Positions 35,901 to 43,927 of a stretch of DNA of 64,000 nucleotides are shown one piece after another. Source of the stretch: Paenibacillus_V sp046244365 (GTDB lineage Bacteria > Bacillota > Bacilli > Paenibacillales > NBRC-103111); the NCBI RefSeq assembly GCF_046244365.1, contig NZ_CP176395.1:6820001-6884000 (forward strand), read 5' to 3'. The notes under the pieces are model-generated. The model saw only the letters and a program-made list of their open reading frames with translations, was not told the DNA's origin and searched no databases. A program made the position numbers and the translations under genes. Within the stretch, counting starts at the first letter, position 1, and each line of letters opens with the position of its first letter.

Positions 35901-36071
35901 AAATGACTACCCCCATGTGTAATCTCAATGATAGTAAAATAATAACAAAAAACCGCCTACGAAGTAAACAAATAAATTCTTAAATATAAAAATGATTCAT
36001 ATATATGAGTGAATTCGTAAATTTCTAAACATTTTTCCGTTTTCTTTTCTTTTATATGTGAGAAAAATTCC

Positions 36072-36099
36072 TTGACATGAAAAAACATCGTGATAAAAT
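36072..36099 (+). promoter_or_regulatory. Sigma-A promoter for the leader ORF and binding lipoprotein
   Basis: TTGACA (36072-36077), 16 bases and TAAAAT (36094-36099) form a strong vegetative-type promoter. The gap 35901-36147 also must hold the divergent promoter for the ATPase operon, but I could not place a convincing -35/-10 pair there. Confidence 0.7.
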
Positions 36100-36147
36100 C
36101 GAGTCAAGAACGACTTCCATGTTATGTCATTAGATGGAGGTGTTTAC

Positions 36148-36246
36148 ATGGTTAAACAGAGGGGGAGGGCATATTCACCATTTTTCATGATTCATCCGTT
36201 TACGTCTGAAGAGGTTGACTGTTCTTTCATTATTCTTACCATTTGA
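36148..36246 (+). CDS. 32-residue leader ORF before the binding lipoprotein
   Basis: The ATG at 36148 has a near-ideal RBS (GGAGG seven bases upstream) and the frame ends in TGA at 36244-36246, 15 bases before the next ATG. The product begins MVKQRGRAYSPFFMIH and ends IILTI; it has a basic start and hydrophobic end but no clear family. It sits between a strong promoter and the lipoprotein gene, so it may be a leader peptide or a small membrane protein. Conservation in relatives would decide. Confidence 0.45.
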   Translation: MVKQRGRAYSPFFMIHPFTSEEVDCSFIILTI

Positions 36247-36261
36247 TGAGGGGGATTTTGA

Positions 36262-37638
36262 ATGCGTTTACGTAAGGGAAGATCGAGAAGGGTTAGCCTT
36301 ATTTCTTTGCTGCTAAGCTCTATGCTTGTATTGACGGTCGCCTGTTCAAGCAGCGGTTCCGGAAATTCGCCGTCGCCGTCCGCCAAATCCGGCTCGCCGT
36401 CTCCAAGCGGCTCCGCGTCGCCGAGCCCTGCAGCCACCCAGAAGAAAGATCCGGTCACATTGACGGTGCTGACCTGGTTCGTCGGCCCGAATCAGAAGCT
36501 GTTCGATAAGTTCCACGAAATGTATCCATGGATCACGATCGAAGCGAATACCAAAATCAATAAAGGCTTAATCAATAACGTGATTGCCGGCGACAATGCG
36601 GATCTTCTGATGCCCCTGGACAACGGGTTGTCTCAGTGGATGTCCGGCGACTTGCTGGAAGATTTGACGCCTTATATCAAGAAGGATCAACGCATTCAGA
36701 ACGCCAAAAAAATCGACGGCTTCCTCGAAGCGACCCAAACGGGCGGCAAACAGTATACCGTTGCCTATTCCGATATCCCGAACTGGATTCTCGTCAACAA
36801 AGATATGATCAAGAAATACGGCTTGACGATGCCTAAGAACGACTGGACCTATAACGATATGCTGGAAATGGCTAAAAAAGCGACCAATGCTGCCGCAAAC
36901 GACTGGGGCATGATCGGCATGGGGATTGCGGACATTCTGGCCATGGCCAACGGCAATGCCGACAACGTCCGGTTCATGAACAAAGACAGAACGCAAAGCG
37001 TTGCCCATACGCCCGGCGTGCTGGAAGATCTGAAATGGGTTCAGGAGCTGACGACCAAATGGCATGTTCAGCCAACCGTAGAAGAAGCGAAAAAGCTTGG
37101 CTATGGTACCGATGGCGGAGTTGAATTTTTGAAAGGGAATTTCTTGTTTAGTCTCGGGGCTGACTGGTATCTGGAAGGTCTCAACAAAGACGCCAAATTC
37201 GAATGGGACGTTCTGCCGATGCCGAAGGGCAAAGTCAAGCAAGCGACCAATCATCAAGCAGGCATGATCTCGATTCCGAAATCGTCGAAGCATAAGGAAG
37301 AAGCATTCCTGTTCATCAGCTTCCTGTTCGATATCGCAGCGCAAAAAACGATGATCGAAAATGGCTCCAATGCCTTCGTCAAAGATCCTGCACTCGATAA
37401 ATACTACGAAGAAGTGAAGATGTGGAAAGGCAAAAACGTAGAAGCCATCAAAATGCAATCGAATTTGTGCTGTCAGGGCGTCGACGCCAACGTAGTCGAT
37501 CTCGGCGATTATATGAACAAGGTCGTCGCGCTAATGACGAAAACGAACAATGAAGGCGGCAATTTCAGCGTCATCATTCCGGCAGTCGAAGCATACAACA
37601 AGAAAGCGTTGGAGACGCGTAAAGCACTCGGCTGGTAA
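36262..37638 (+). CDS. ABC transporter sugar-binding lipoprotein
   Basis: 458 residues; GAGGGGG precedes the ATG. A basic start and hydrophobic segment end at Cys28 (VLTVAC), followed by a long Ser/Pro/Gly linker (about 29-58) and a family 1 solute-binding fold (about 65-450; VTLTVLTWFVGPNQKLFDKF, GDNADLLMPLDNGLSQW). It is divergent from the ATPase-led operon, which has two permease pairs but only one binding protein, so this is the likely second receptor (inference from position). Confidence 0.9.
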   Translation: MRLRKGRSRRVSLISLLLSSMLVLTVACSSSGSGNSPSPSAKSGSPSPSGSASPSPAATQKKDPVTLTVLTWFVGPNQKLFDKFHEMYPWITIEANTKINKGLINNVIAGDNADLLMPLDNGLSQWMSGDLLEDLTPYIKKDQRIQNAKKIDGFLEATQTGGKQYTVAYSDIPNWILVNKDMIKKYGLTMPKNDWTYNDMLEMAKKATNAAANDWGMIGMGIADILAMANGNADNVRFMNKDRTQSVAHTPGVLEDLKWVQELTTKWHVQPTVEEAKKLGYGTDGGVEFLKGNFLFSLGADWYLEGLNKDAKFEWDVLPMPKGKVKQATNHQAGMISIPKSSKHKEEAFLFISFLFDIAAQKTMIENGSNAFVKDPALDKYYEEVKMWKGKNVEAIKMQSNLCCQGVDANVVDLGDYMNKVVALMTKTNNEGGNFSVIIPAVEAYNKKALETRKALGW

Positions 37639-37663
37639 GGTTCATGCTGCTTGAAGCGCGGGG

Positions 37664-37682
37664 CTGCCGGTCATGCCGGCAG
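37664..37682 (+). other. GC-rich hairpin between binding protein and RidA genes
   Basis: CTGCCGG-TCATG-CCGGCAG begins 25 bases past the stop codon at 37638. It is followed by TCTCCCCTT rather than a T run, so it is more likely an mRNA-stabilising hairpin or weak attenuator than a full terminator. Confidence 0.5.
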
Positions 37683-37754
37683 TCTCCCCTTCCAACTAGC
37701 TAAATTCAAATAGCACGCGATATCTTGTGCGGGAGAGGAACATGATCATACACT

Positions 37755-38123
37755 ATGGAAATCAATTATGGAACAGCAGAACTTCCTTTTTCCACAGCGA
37801 CGCAATCGGAAACGCTACTGTTTGTCTCCGGACAGGGGGGACTTGATCCGACTACCGGCAATGTGCCGGTTAACGACCTCGAGAGCCAGACCATTCTCAC
37901 CATGCAGAACATTCAGAACATCCTAGCCGAGTCGGGCTTAACGCTCGAGGATGTGGTGAAGGTTAATATTTTTCTGGCGAACCGCAAAGACTACGAAGAA
38001 TTTAACCGGATTTACTCCCGTCTGTGTCCTCGTCCTTATCCGGCACGCACGCTCGTCTATTGCGAATTGAACTTTGATCTGCTCGTGGAAATTGATGTCA
38101 TCGCCAAATTGAAGAGCGTATGA
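37755..38123 (+). CDS. RidA (YjgF/YER057c/UK114) family protein
   Basis: 122 residues, typical for this trimeric family. Visible family features are LLFVSGQGGLDPTTG (about 22), EDVVKVNIFLANRKDYEEFN (about 65) and PYPARTLVYCEL (about 93), the last holding the arginine that binds the carboxylate in deaminating members. RidA enzymes hydrolyse reactive enamines/imines. The RBS AGAGG is about 16 bases from the only possible ATG (an in-frame TGA lies just upstream), so translation may be weak. It follows the binding lipoprotein by 116 bases. Confidence 0.88.
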   Translation: MEINYGTAELPFSTATQSETLLFVSGQGGLDPTTGNVPVNDLESQTILTMQNIQNILAESGLTLEDVVKVNIFLANRKDYEEFNRIYSRLCPRPYPARTLVYCELNFDLLVEIDVIAKLKSV

Positions 38124-38212
38124 GAACAAATGCGCGCGATTGAAACCGCCTCGCAGACTCCCCTCGCTAATCGCTGTGAAAGTGCTGCCTAATCAAATAA
38201 GGGATCACCGAA

Positions 38213-38252
38213 AGGGCAGACGAATGATTGCATTCGATCTGCCCTTTTTTTA
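38213..38252 (+). terminator. Terminator after the RidA gene
   Basis: GGGCAGA-CGAATG-ATTG-CATTCG-ATCTGCCC is followed by seven Ts. It is about 90 bases past the RidA stop. Confidence 0.85.
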
Positions 38253-38322
38253 CGTTTGGCTGTGTAGCATGAAAGCTCGCTCCGACGCTTCGCCATTGTG
38301 GAATCACGGAACTGAAAACTGC

Positions 38323-38480
38323 CTTTTCGTTCGTAGACCTTGCGGAAGCATCTAACTGGAAAACATGACGTTCTTTTCGTTCATAGACCTTGCGGAAGCA
38401 TCTACTGGAAAACATGACGTTCTTTTCGTTCATATCCGCTCTGCAGTAGCTTCTAACTGGAAAACATGACGTTCTTTTCT
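38323..38480. repeat. Three tandem repeats of about 50 bp
   Basis: Copies begin at about 38323, 38373 and 38422, each running CTTTTCGTTCRTAGACCTTG, then CGGAAGCATCTAACTGGAAA and ACATGACGTT. The first two are nearly identical; the third has a diverged middle (ATCCGCTCTGCAGTAGCTTC). A partial fourth start (CTTTTCTCGC) is at 38474. No frame or spacer pattern suggests coding or CRISPR. Confidence 0.75.
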
Positions 38481-38591
38481 CGCTGGCACCCTATTACACA
38501 GGAATTTAACGGAAATAGATGGAGAAAATCCAGTTAGTTCAGTAATACGGGTCAAACAAGCAAATTAGCTGTAGCTTTTCCAGTTGCTTGC

Positions 38592-38670
38592 TCAGTGCTG
38601 GTTACTTGGTCAGAGCAGGTACTTATCGGTGGAGCTTATTTGGTCAGTGCTGGTTACCTATCGGTGGAGA
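38592..38670. repeat. Short direct repeats TCAGTGCTGGTTAC / TATCGGTGGAG
   Basis: TCAGTGCTGGTTAC occurs at 38592 and 38644, with a diverged copy TCAGAGCAGGTAC at 38610; TATCGGTGGAG follows the second and third copies. The remaining non-coding part up to 38856 holds a hairpin (CGCACAGCCAT-TC-ATGACTGTGCG, 38745-38768) and nothing else I can name. Confidence 0.5.
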
Positions 38671-38856
38671 CAATCTGATTTGCCACTGGACTGTCGATCA
38701 ACTAGTTCTTTTCGGCGTCCCCCAAAAAGTCGAGTATAGCTTTACGCACAGCCATTCATGACTGTGCGGCTGCTATAAGTTAGTTAAGATGTAGTAGCGA
38801 TACTCGCATCCGCTTGCTGCGTAAAGAAACGCTTGGCCACACGCACGTACTCCCGG

Positions 38857-40008
38857 TCAGCTTCTTCCTGCCGCGTTATCCGCCGCCATCAAATACAGCT
38901 CGAGCGCCCGGGCAAAATCCGCTCCGAACCGTCGGCTGTTAGCCTCTGTGAATACGATGCCTCCGCTGCCGAAGTAAGGGAACTCGAAGCTGCACGCGAG
39001 CGGCGTCCCCGCTCTGACGAAATAATCGGCGCAAGCTCTGCCGTGAGGCAAATTCCAGTCTTCCCCCATCCCCAAGTCATGGACGGACAAATGCCGGATC
39101 GCGTCCTCCTCCGAACGTTCGCCGCTAACCTGCTCGAGCAATCCGCTCAACGCCTCGATTTGTTCTTTGACCGGCGAATCCCGCTTGACGAAAAAAGGAA
39201 CGTCATTCCGATCCCCCCACTTATAAGGGTCGTGAAAATCGATGGCCACCGCCGTCCGAAGCCTGCCCGCATATTCCATCAAGGCCGCTGTCGAACGGTA
39301 AATCGGCGCATCGGTATAATCGCGGTTGTGATCGTGAGGAATGCGCGATTTGCCCTGATCGCCGTTCTCCACCCCGTCGATGTCCATGAACGGTATATAA
39401 TGAAGCAAAAAATTTTCCAGGACGTATGAGGCATCCCGAGAAAGCAAAAAATCGAGCAACCCCTCCAGCATGTAAGCCGGAGTGGACTCGCACGCGTGAT
39501 GCCTTGCCGTGAACACGATATGCCGTTCCGCATTTCGGTTTCCTATTCTTAATAACGGAACGGGCCGCAGCTGCTCGGAAAGGGTAAGCACATCCCGGTA
39601 CACGTTTTGGCGTCCGGCGATCCGGGCGTAAAAACGTTCGAAATGATGCAGTTGGTAAGGCAAACCGAAGCTGAAATATACCTTATCCGCACCGCCGCGA
39701 AACGTATAGTGGAAAGCTTGCCTCGATAGAAGGCAAGCTTCCCCCAGCCATCTCCATTTCACGCCGTCCTCGCTGACGGCGGGTCCCCAAGGGCCGACCA
39801 CTTCGCCGTTCGCAAATTCGAAACGCACCGTTCTTTCGCCTGACGGAACGGAGGGAACGGCACTAAAGTTCCAATAAAACCACCAGCCCGACGTATCCCT
39901 CAAATCTTGCTCGAGCGTAACGCAATTGTCTTGTACGGAGACGACCAGAATGTTGCCGCCGGCATGCCTGCAGCCGATTCGAACGGAAGGCAGCGATTCC
40001 GGATTCAT
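38857..40008 (-). CDS. M14 metallocarboxypeptidase of cytosolic carboxypeptidase (CCP) type
   Basis: 383 residues; starts in ATGA overlap with the SDR gene. The N-terminal 130 residues form the beta domain typical of CCP-like M14 enzymes (WWFYWNFSAVPSVPSGERTV). The zinc motif HxxE is in ARHHACESTPAYMLEG (about 168-180), the substrate-binding region in PFMDIDGVENGDQGKS and HNRDY (about 208-235), a third ligand candidate in AIDFHDPY (about 258), and a catalytic-glutamate candidate in SFEFPYFG (about 345). Family members remove C-terminal residues from proteins or peptides. It has no signal peptide, so it is cytoplasmic. Its role in a sugar-type operon is unexplained. Confidence 0.85.
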   Translation of the reverse strand: MNPESLPSVRIGCRHAGGNILVVSVQDNCVTLEQDLRDTSGWWFYWNFSAVPSVPSGERTVRFEFANGEVVGPWGPAVSEDGVKWRWLGEACLLSRQAFHYTFRGGADKVYFSFGLPYQLHHFERFYARIAGRQNVYRDVLTLSEQLRPVPLLRIGNRNAERHIVFTARHHACESTPAYMLEGLLDFLLSRDASYVLENFLLHYIPFMDIDGVENGDQGKSRIPHDHNRDYTDAPIYRSTAALMEYAGRLRTAVAIDFHDPYKWGDRNDVPFFVKRDSPVKEQIEALSGLLEQVSGERSEEDAIRHLSVHDLGMGEDWNLPHGRACADYFVRAGTPLACSFEFPYFGSGGIVFTEANSRRFGADFARALELYLMAADNAAGRS

Positions 40009-40766
40009 AGATGGAACCCTCCGTCAACGGAATAGGTAGAGCCGGTAACGTACGAGGAGGCGTCCGACAGCAGAAAGGCGACCACCTCGTTAATCTCGTC
40101 CGCTCTCCCGCTTCGGCCGAGAAACGCGTTCCGCCGCATGCCTTCCTTCTCTTGAGCGGATTGCTTCGCGAAATCTTCATCCGACCGGAAATCGCCGGGG
40201 ACGACGGCATTGGCGCGTATGCCGTGCTGCGCGTAATCCGAAGCCAGCACGCGCGTAAAATGAAGGATTCCCGCTTTGGCGGTTCCATAAGCCAAGCAGC
40301 CCTTCCCCGCGAATTGACCCAATACAGAGGACATGTTGACGATGGAGCCTCCTCCCGAGCGGATCATCAGAGGAAGCGCATATTTGCACACCAGGAAGGT
40401 GCTCGTCAGCGTCCCCCGAATCGAATCGTCCCACTCGGCGAGACTAAGCTCCATTGCCGGCTTCTCGACGTTCTTATACACATTGTGGTAAGTGCCGTCC
40501 AGCCTGCCGAAGCTGCGGTCGAGGTCCGCCATGACCGCCATGATCTCGCTCTCTTCACACACGTTCGCCTGCTTGTAAACGAACCTCTGCTCGCCGTACT
40601 GCTTCTGCAGCCTTTCGATTTCCGGAAAGCTGCCGATCGGATGAAGGTCGCAGCCGAACAGCGACGCTCCCCTTTCCAAAAACATCGATACCGCCGAACG
40701 CCCCGCCGCGCCCAAGCAGCCGGTAATCAGAATGACTTTATTTTGCAAGGAATGCAGCGCACTCAC
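40005..40766 (-). CDS. Short-chain dehydrogenase/reductase (SDR)
   Basis: 253 residues, classical SDR length. It has the cofactor motif TGCLGAAG (15-22), CDLHP after beta-2 (acidic residue favouring NAD), catalytic Ser in VNMSSVLGQ (about 143) and Tyr-Lys in AYGTAKAG (about 158-163), and ends in SVDGGFHL. The usual NNAG is replaced by YHNVYKN. The start is uncertain: GTG at 40766 gives the full fold but its RBS is poor; a TTG six codons on is an alternative. The gap of 63 bases to the FAD gene upstream is the largest in this operon. Confidence 0.88.
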   Translation of the reverse strand: MSALHSLQNKVILITGCLGAAGRSAVSMFLERGASLFGCDLHPIGSFPEIERLQKQYGEQRFVYKQANVCEESEIMAVMADLDRSFGRLDGTYHNVYKNVEKPAMELSLAEWDDSIRGTLTSTFLVCKYALPLMIRSGGGSIVNMSSVLGQFAGKGCLAYGTAKAGILHFTRVLASDYAQHGIRANAVVPGDFRSDEDFAKQSAQEKEGMRRNAFLGRSGRADEINEVVAFLLSDASSYVTGSTYSVDGGFHL

Positions 40767-40829
40767 CTCTTCTATTTAGAAGTTTCACCCGCAGGGACGA
40801 TACTTGCACTTCCGTTAAAGCAGCCGCAT

Positions 40830-43154
40830 TCATTCCGCGTAACACCGGATTTCGTATATCGCGGCGGACGGATCGCCGTTGGTCGCCAGCACCGTAACGC
40901 GCAGCCGATCCGAGTAAACCGCCTTCTCCAGAAGCATAACACGCCGGCGCTGGTAATTACCTGCCAGTTGGCCGATCTCGATCCAGCGGCCGTCTACGAA
41001 CGCTTCCGCCAGAACGTCCTTCGGGCATTGCGGATCCCGGTAAAAAGCCGGATAAGCACGGTAATCCCGCAGCAGATGTCCGGGGAAGGTCAGCTCGATC
41101 CGGCCGATCCCGACCGGCTCCTCCCATGCCAGCTCCAGCCATTGCGGCAGCGGCTCGGCCGGGTCGGAACGCCAAAGATTCGGGCTCCGATAAGGCCGGG
41201 TGATGCCGCTGACGATGCTTTGCGCTCCATAGCAAGGCTGCGGGGGCTCGATCCGGAAGCTCATCGTTGCGCCCGAGCCGAACCTTCGCATGAGCCCGTT
41301 CCCAAGCTCGAAGGCGCTCACGTGGCCCGGCTCGATCGAGCCGGCGGCATGCCAGCTCACGTTCGGATTCGCGAGCAGATCAAGCCGGACGTAGCGGCCG
41401 CGCTGCGCGGAGACGTCGATCCCGACCGGCCATTCCACCCATTGCTCCATGCCCGGCTTCACTTGGAGGACGGCTGAGGCGAGCGGCTCCCCCGGCTCGA
41501 CGCGATAATCCCACAGATGTTCGACCGCATACAGTCGGGCTTCGACCGCCTGCACGGCATCCGAACCGTTGCCGAGGCAAAGGCGGAGCCGGTCGATGCG
41601 CTCTGCGCCTACCGCGATCCATTGCCCCCGCCTTTTATCCAGTGCGCCGCCGCCCCTGGAAGCAGCTTCGAAGTTCGCTTGCTGCGGCGGTGCGCTTCCG
41701 GACAACAGCGCTTCGCTGCTCGCGCGGATCGCCGCTGCCGGCCGGGCCAAATCGAGCGGATCCTCGTTCGCGACGTTCGGCAAAAAACAGCCCTCTCGCA
41801 GCAGCGTTTGCTGAACGTCCCGCACCGCCCGCTCCGGCACTTCCTTCACGGGCATCCCGGCGCGAACGGCCAAAGCCGCCGCCGTGCCTGCCGCCTGGCC
41901 CATAATGGCGGTCGTGCCCATGACGCGCACCGTGCCGAGCGCCGCATGCGTAACGCTCACGTTGCGGCCGGCCATCATCAGATTGTCGGCATCTTTCGCA
42001 ATCAGAATGCGCAGCGGAATCCCGTACGGCCCCACATAGCTTTTGGCCATGTAGGCACCTGCGCCGCCTTCGACTGCCGCCATTTCGCTGAAAGGAGCGA
42101 GCAGCCCTCCCGGCTCATGCAGATCGATGAACCAGCCACCATACGCAATTTCGTCGGCAAACACCGTTTTCTGAAGCGGATCGTGTTCGGTCATCAAATA
42201 CCGGCCCATGATCCGCCGACTTTCCCGCTTGCCCGGCACTTGGCCGATCCAGTCGAGCGCGTAATTCGCGGAGATCTCCTTGAACTCGGAGTCCCCGTTC
42301 TTGATCCAATCCCAGACCCCCAGAACGTGGCGGGTCAGCTCGTGCCGCAGCTTCTCATTATCGTAGATCGTGTGCCACGGCACGGATAATTCGATCCACC
42401 AATATCCGCTGCGGGTATCGCCCGGCCATCTCCCTTTCTTATAGAAAAAATCGGGATCGTCGTACCGGGCCGCCCATTCAGGCGCGACAAAAGGCACGGG
42501 ATGCCCCATGTCCTTGGCCTTAAAGTGAATGGAGTTGCCCATAACCGCGTCGCTGGCGGTTTCCGGGGCGTGCGGCTCGCCGAATTCGTCTCTTCCTTCC
42601 GTCCCCATGCGCCACTCGCAGCCGGCAAGCGCGGCCACTATGCCGTCTCCCGTGCAGTCGATGAACGTATGCGCCCGCAGCGTCAGTTTCGTTTCGGCAT
42701 GACCGACGCGTCCGATCACGGCGTCGATCGTCTTCTCGTCCCGCATCCGCACTTGCGTGATACTCGTGTTCAGATGGAACGTCAAATTCGGCGTTGCCAT
42801 CGCCATATCGTACTGAACCAGGTCCCACACGCTATTAATCCATCCGTTGTCCCCCGTCGGCTGTTCATGGTTGCGCGCCCGTTCCTCGATCAGCAGCTCC
42901 GAGATGATGCCCGTCTCCCTCGCGTAAGCGTGAGAGCTGGCCGCTCCCTGCGGAGGAACCCGGATTTCCGAGGAGCTGTTCCCTCCAAAAACCGGGCGCT
43001 CCTGCACGAGACAAACCTTCGCCCCCTGCCGTGCAGCGGCGACAGCGGCGCAAAATCCCGCCAGCCCGCCCCCGCAAACGACAATATCGTATTGCTCTTC
43101 GACCGTCCGAAAGCCGTCTTCGGACAACCCGGCCATTTCGCTTATTCTCGTCAT
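40830..43154 (-). CDS. FAD-dependent oxidoreductase with C-terminal discoidin-like region
   Basis: 774 residues. The FAD_oxidored fold shows DIVVCGGGLAGFCAAVAAA (23-41), RPVFGGNSSSE (about 53), IDCTGDGIVAALAGC (about 163) and a final FAD loop GTTAIMGQAAGTAAALA (about 425). After about residue 480 come beta-rich segments (RGRYVRLDLLANPNVSW, WLELAWEEPVGIGRIEL) resembling discoidin-type carbohydrate-binding domains. No signal peptide is seen. The start at 43154 has AGAGG about ten bases away; an ATG four codons earlier is in another frame. Genes of this family often sit beside glycan catabolic enzymes; the substrate is unknown. Confidence 0.82.
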   Translation of the reverse strand: MTRISEMAGLSEDGFRTVEEQYDIVVCGGGLAGFCAAVAAARQGAKVCLVQERPVFGGNSSSEIRVPPQGAASSHAYARETGIISELLIEERARNHEQPTGDNGWINSVWDLVQYDMAMATPNLTFHLNTSITQVRMRDEKTIDAVIGRVGHAETKLTLRAHTFIDCTGDGIVAALAGCEWRMGTEGRDEFGEPHAPETASDAVMGNSIHFKAKDMGHPVPFVAPEWAARYDDPDFFYKKGRWPGDTRSGYWWIELSVPWHTIYDNEKLRHELTRHVLGVWDWIKNGDSEFKEISANYALDWIGQVPGKRESRRIMGRYLMTEHDPLQKTVFADEIAYGGWFIDLHEPGGLLAPFSEMAAVEGGAGAYMAKSYVGPYGIPLRILIAKDADNLMMAGRNVSVTHAALGTVRVMGTTAIMGQAAGTAAALAVRAGMPVKEVPERAVRDVQQTLLREGCFLPNVANEDPLDLARPAAAIRASSEALLSGSAPPQQANFEAASRGGGALDKRRGQWIAVGAERIDRLRLCLGNGSDAVQAVEARLYAVEHLWDYRVEPGEPLASAVLQVKPGMEQWVEWPVGIDVSAQRGRYVRLDLLANPNVSWHAAGSIEPGHVSAFELGNGLMRRFGSGATMSFRIEPPQPCYGAQSIVSGITRPYRSPNLWRSDPAEPLPQWLELAWEEPVGIGRIELTFPGHLLRDYRAYPAFYRDPQCPKDVLAEAFVDGRWIEIGQLAGNYQRRRVMLLEKAVYSDRLRVTVLATNGDPSAAIYEIRCYAE

Positions 43155-43180
43155 CCGGCATCAACCTCTGCTAGTGGAAT

Positions 43181-43927
43181 CTACTTGTTTTCCAAGGCCG
43201 CTTGGGCCATTTTCCTCGCATCGTTGCCGAGAACGATGTCAACGCCCAAATCCGTCAGCCGTTTCATGCCCGCTTCATAATCCGACGCTAAAAAGGAGCC
43301 GTGTACCAGCTTGCCGCAGCGCTTGATCGCGGAAACCATCTCCGGCGTAACGGCGGCGCAGCTGACGCTGACCGCCGGGTGATCGTATGCGACCGCATTG
43401 CGGAGCACCGCCTCGTAGGCATCCGGGCCGGGAGCGCCGTCATTTTGCGTGAACGCGGCAGCCTCTGCCCGTTTCACGGCGTTTATCGCCTCCAGCCCTC
43501 CGAAGAACACCGCTTGCTCCAGCATGCCGCGGCTTTGAACAAGACGCAGCACGTCCAGCGCATCATCCTTCGGAAGCTGTTTAACATGCAGAATCAATTG
43601 AATGCCGCTGTCCCGGAACTCGTCAAGCGCTTGCTGCAAGGTCGGTATTTTCGTATCTTCCCGGCCTTTGAACGCTTCGCTCCTCCAAGCCCCCGCGTCC
43701 AGTGTCTGCAAATACCCCTCATAATCCAATTGCTCGATATAGCCGGTTCCATTCGTCGTTCGGTTCACCGACGGATCGTGCATCATGACGAATACGCCGT
43801 CGGCGGTTCTGCGGATATCCATCTCGATGCCCGACGCTCCGGCTTTCGCCGCTTCCCGGTAAGCCAGCATCGTGTTTTCCGGATAAACGTCGGATAAGCC
43901 TCTATGCGCCTGAATGTTCGGGGTCAC
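43181..43927 (-). CDS. Glycerophosphodiester phosphodiesterase family protein
   Basis: 248 residues from a GTG at 43927 whose TGA overlap with the previous gene (GTGA) fits translational coupling; the frame is open 39 codons further upstream but that part has no GDPD character. Motifs: AHRGLSDVYPENT (6-18), GIEMDIRRTADG (about 32), MHDPSVNRTTNG (about 48) and the later ELILHVK-like strand, together giving the catalytic His pair and metal-binding Glu/Asp of a GDPD TIM barrel. The family hydrolyses glycerophosphodiesters to an alcohol and glycerol 3-phosphate. It is cytoplasmic, so it likely acts on an imported or internal product. Confidence 0.88.
   Translation of the reverse strand: MTPNIQAHRGLSDVYPENTMLAYREAAKAGASGIEMDIRRTADGVFVMMHDPSVNRTTNGTGYIEQLDYEGYLQTLDAGAWRSEAFKGREDTKIPTLQQALDEFRDSGIQLILHVKQLPKDDALDVLRLVQSRGMLEQAVFFGGLEAINAVKRAEAAAFTQNDGAPGPDAYEAVLRNAVAYDHPAVSVSCAAVTPEMVSAIKRCGKLVHGSFLASDYEAGMKRLTDLGVDIVLGNDARKMAQAALENK

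Noticed and set aside
38323..38480. CRISPR array from the 50-bp repeats
   Set aside because: Only three direct units without spacers and no cas genes.
40011..41477. Plus-strand frame of 488 codons
   Set aside because: Opposite the SDR and FAD genes, which have clear motifs; this frame has none.
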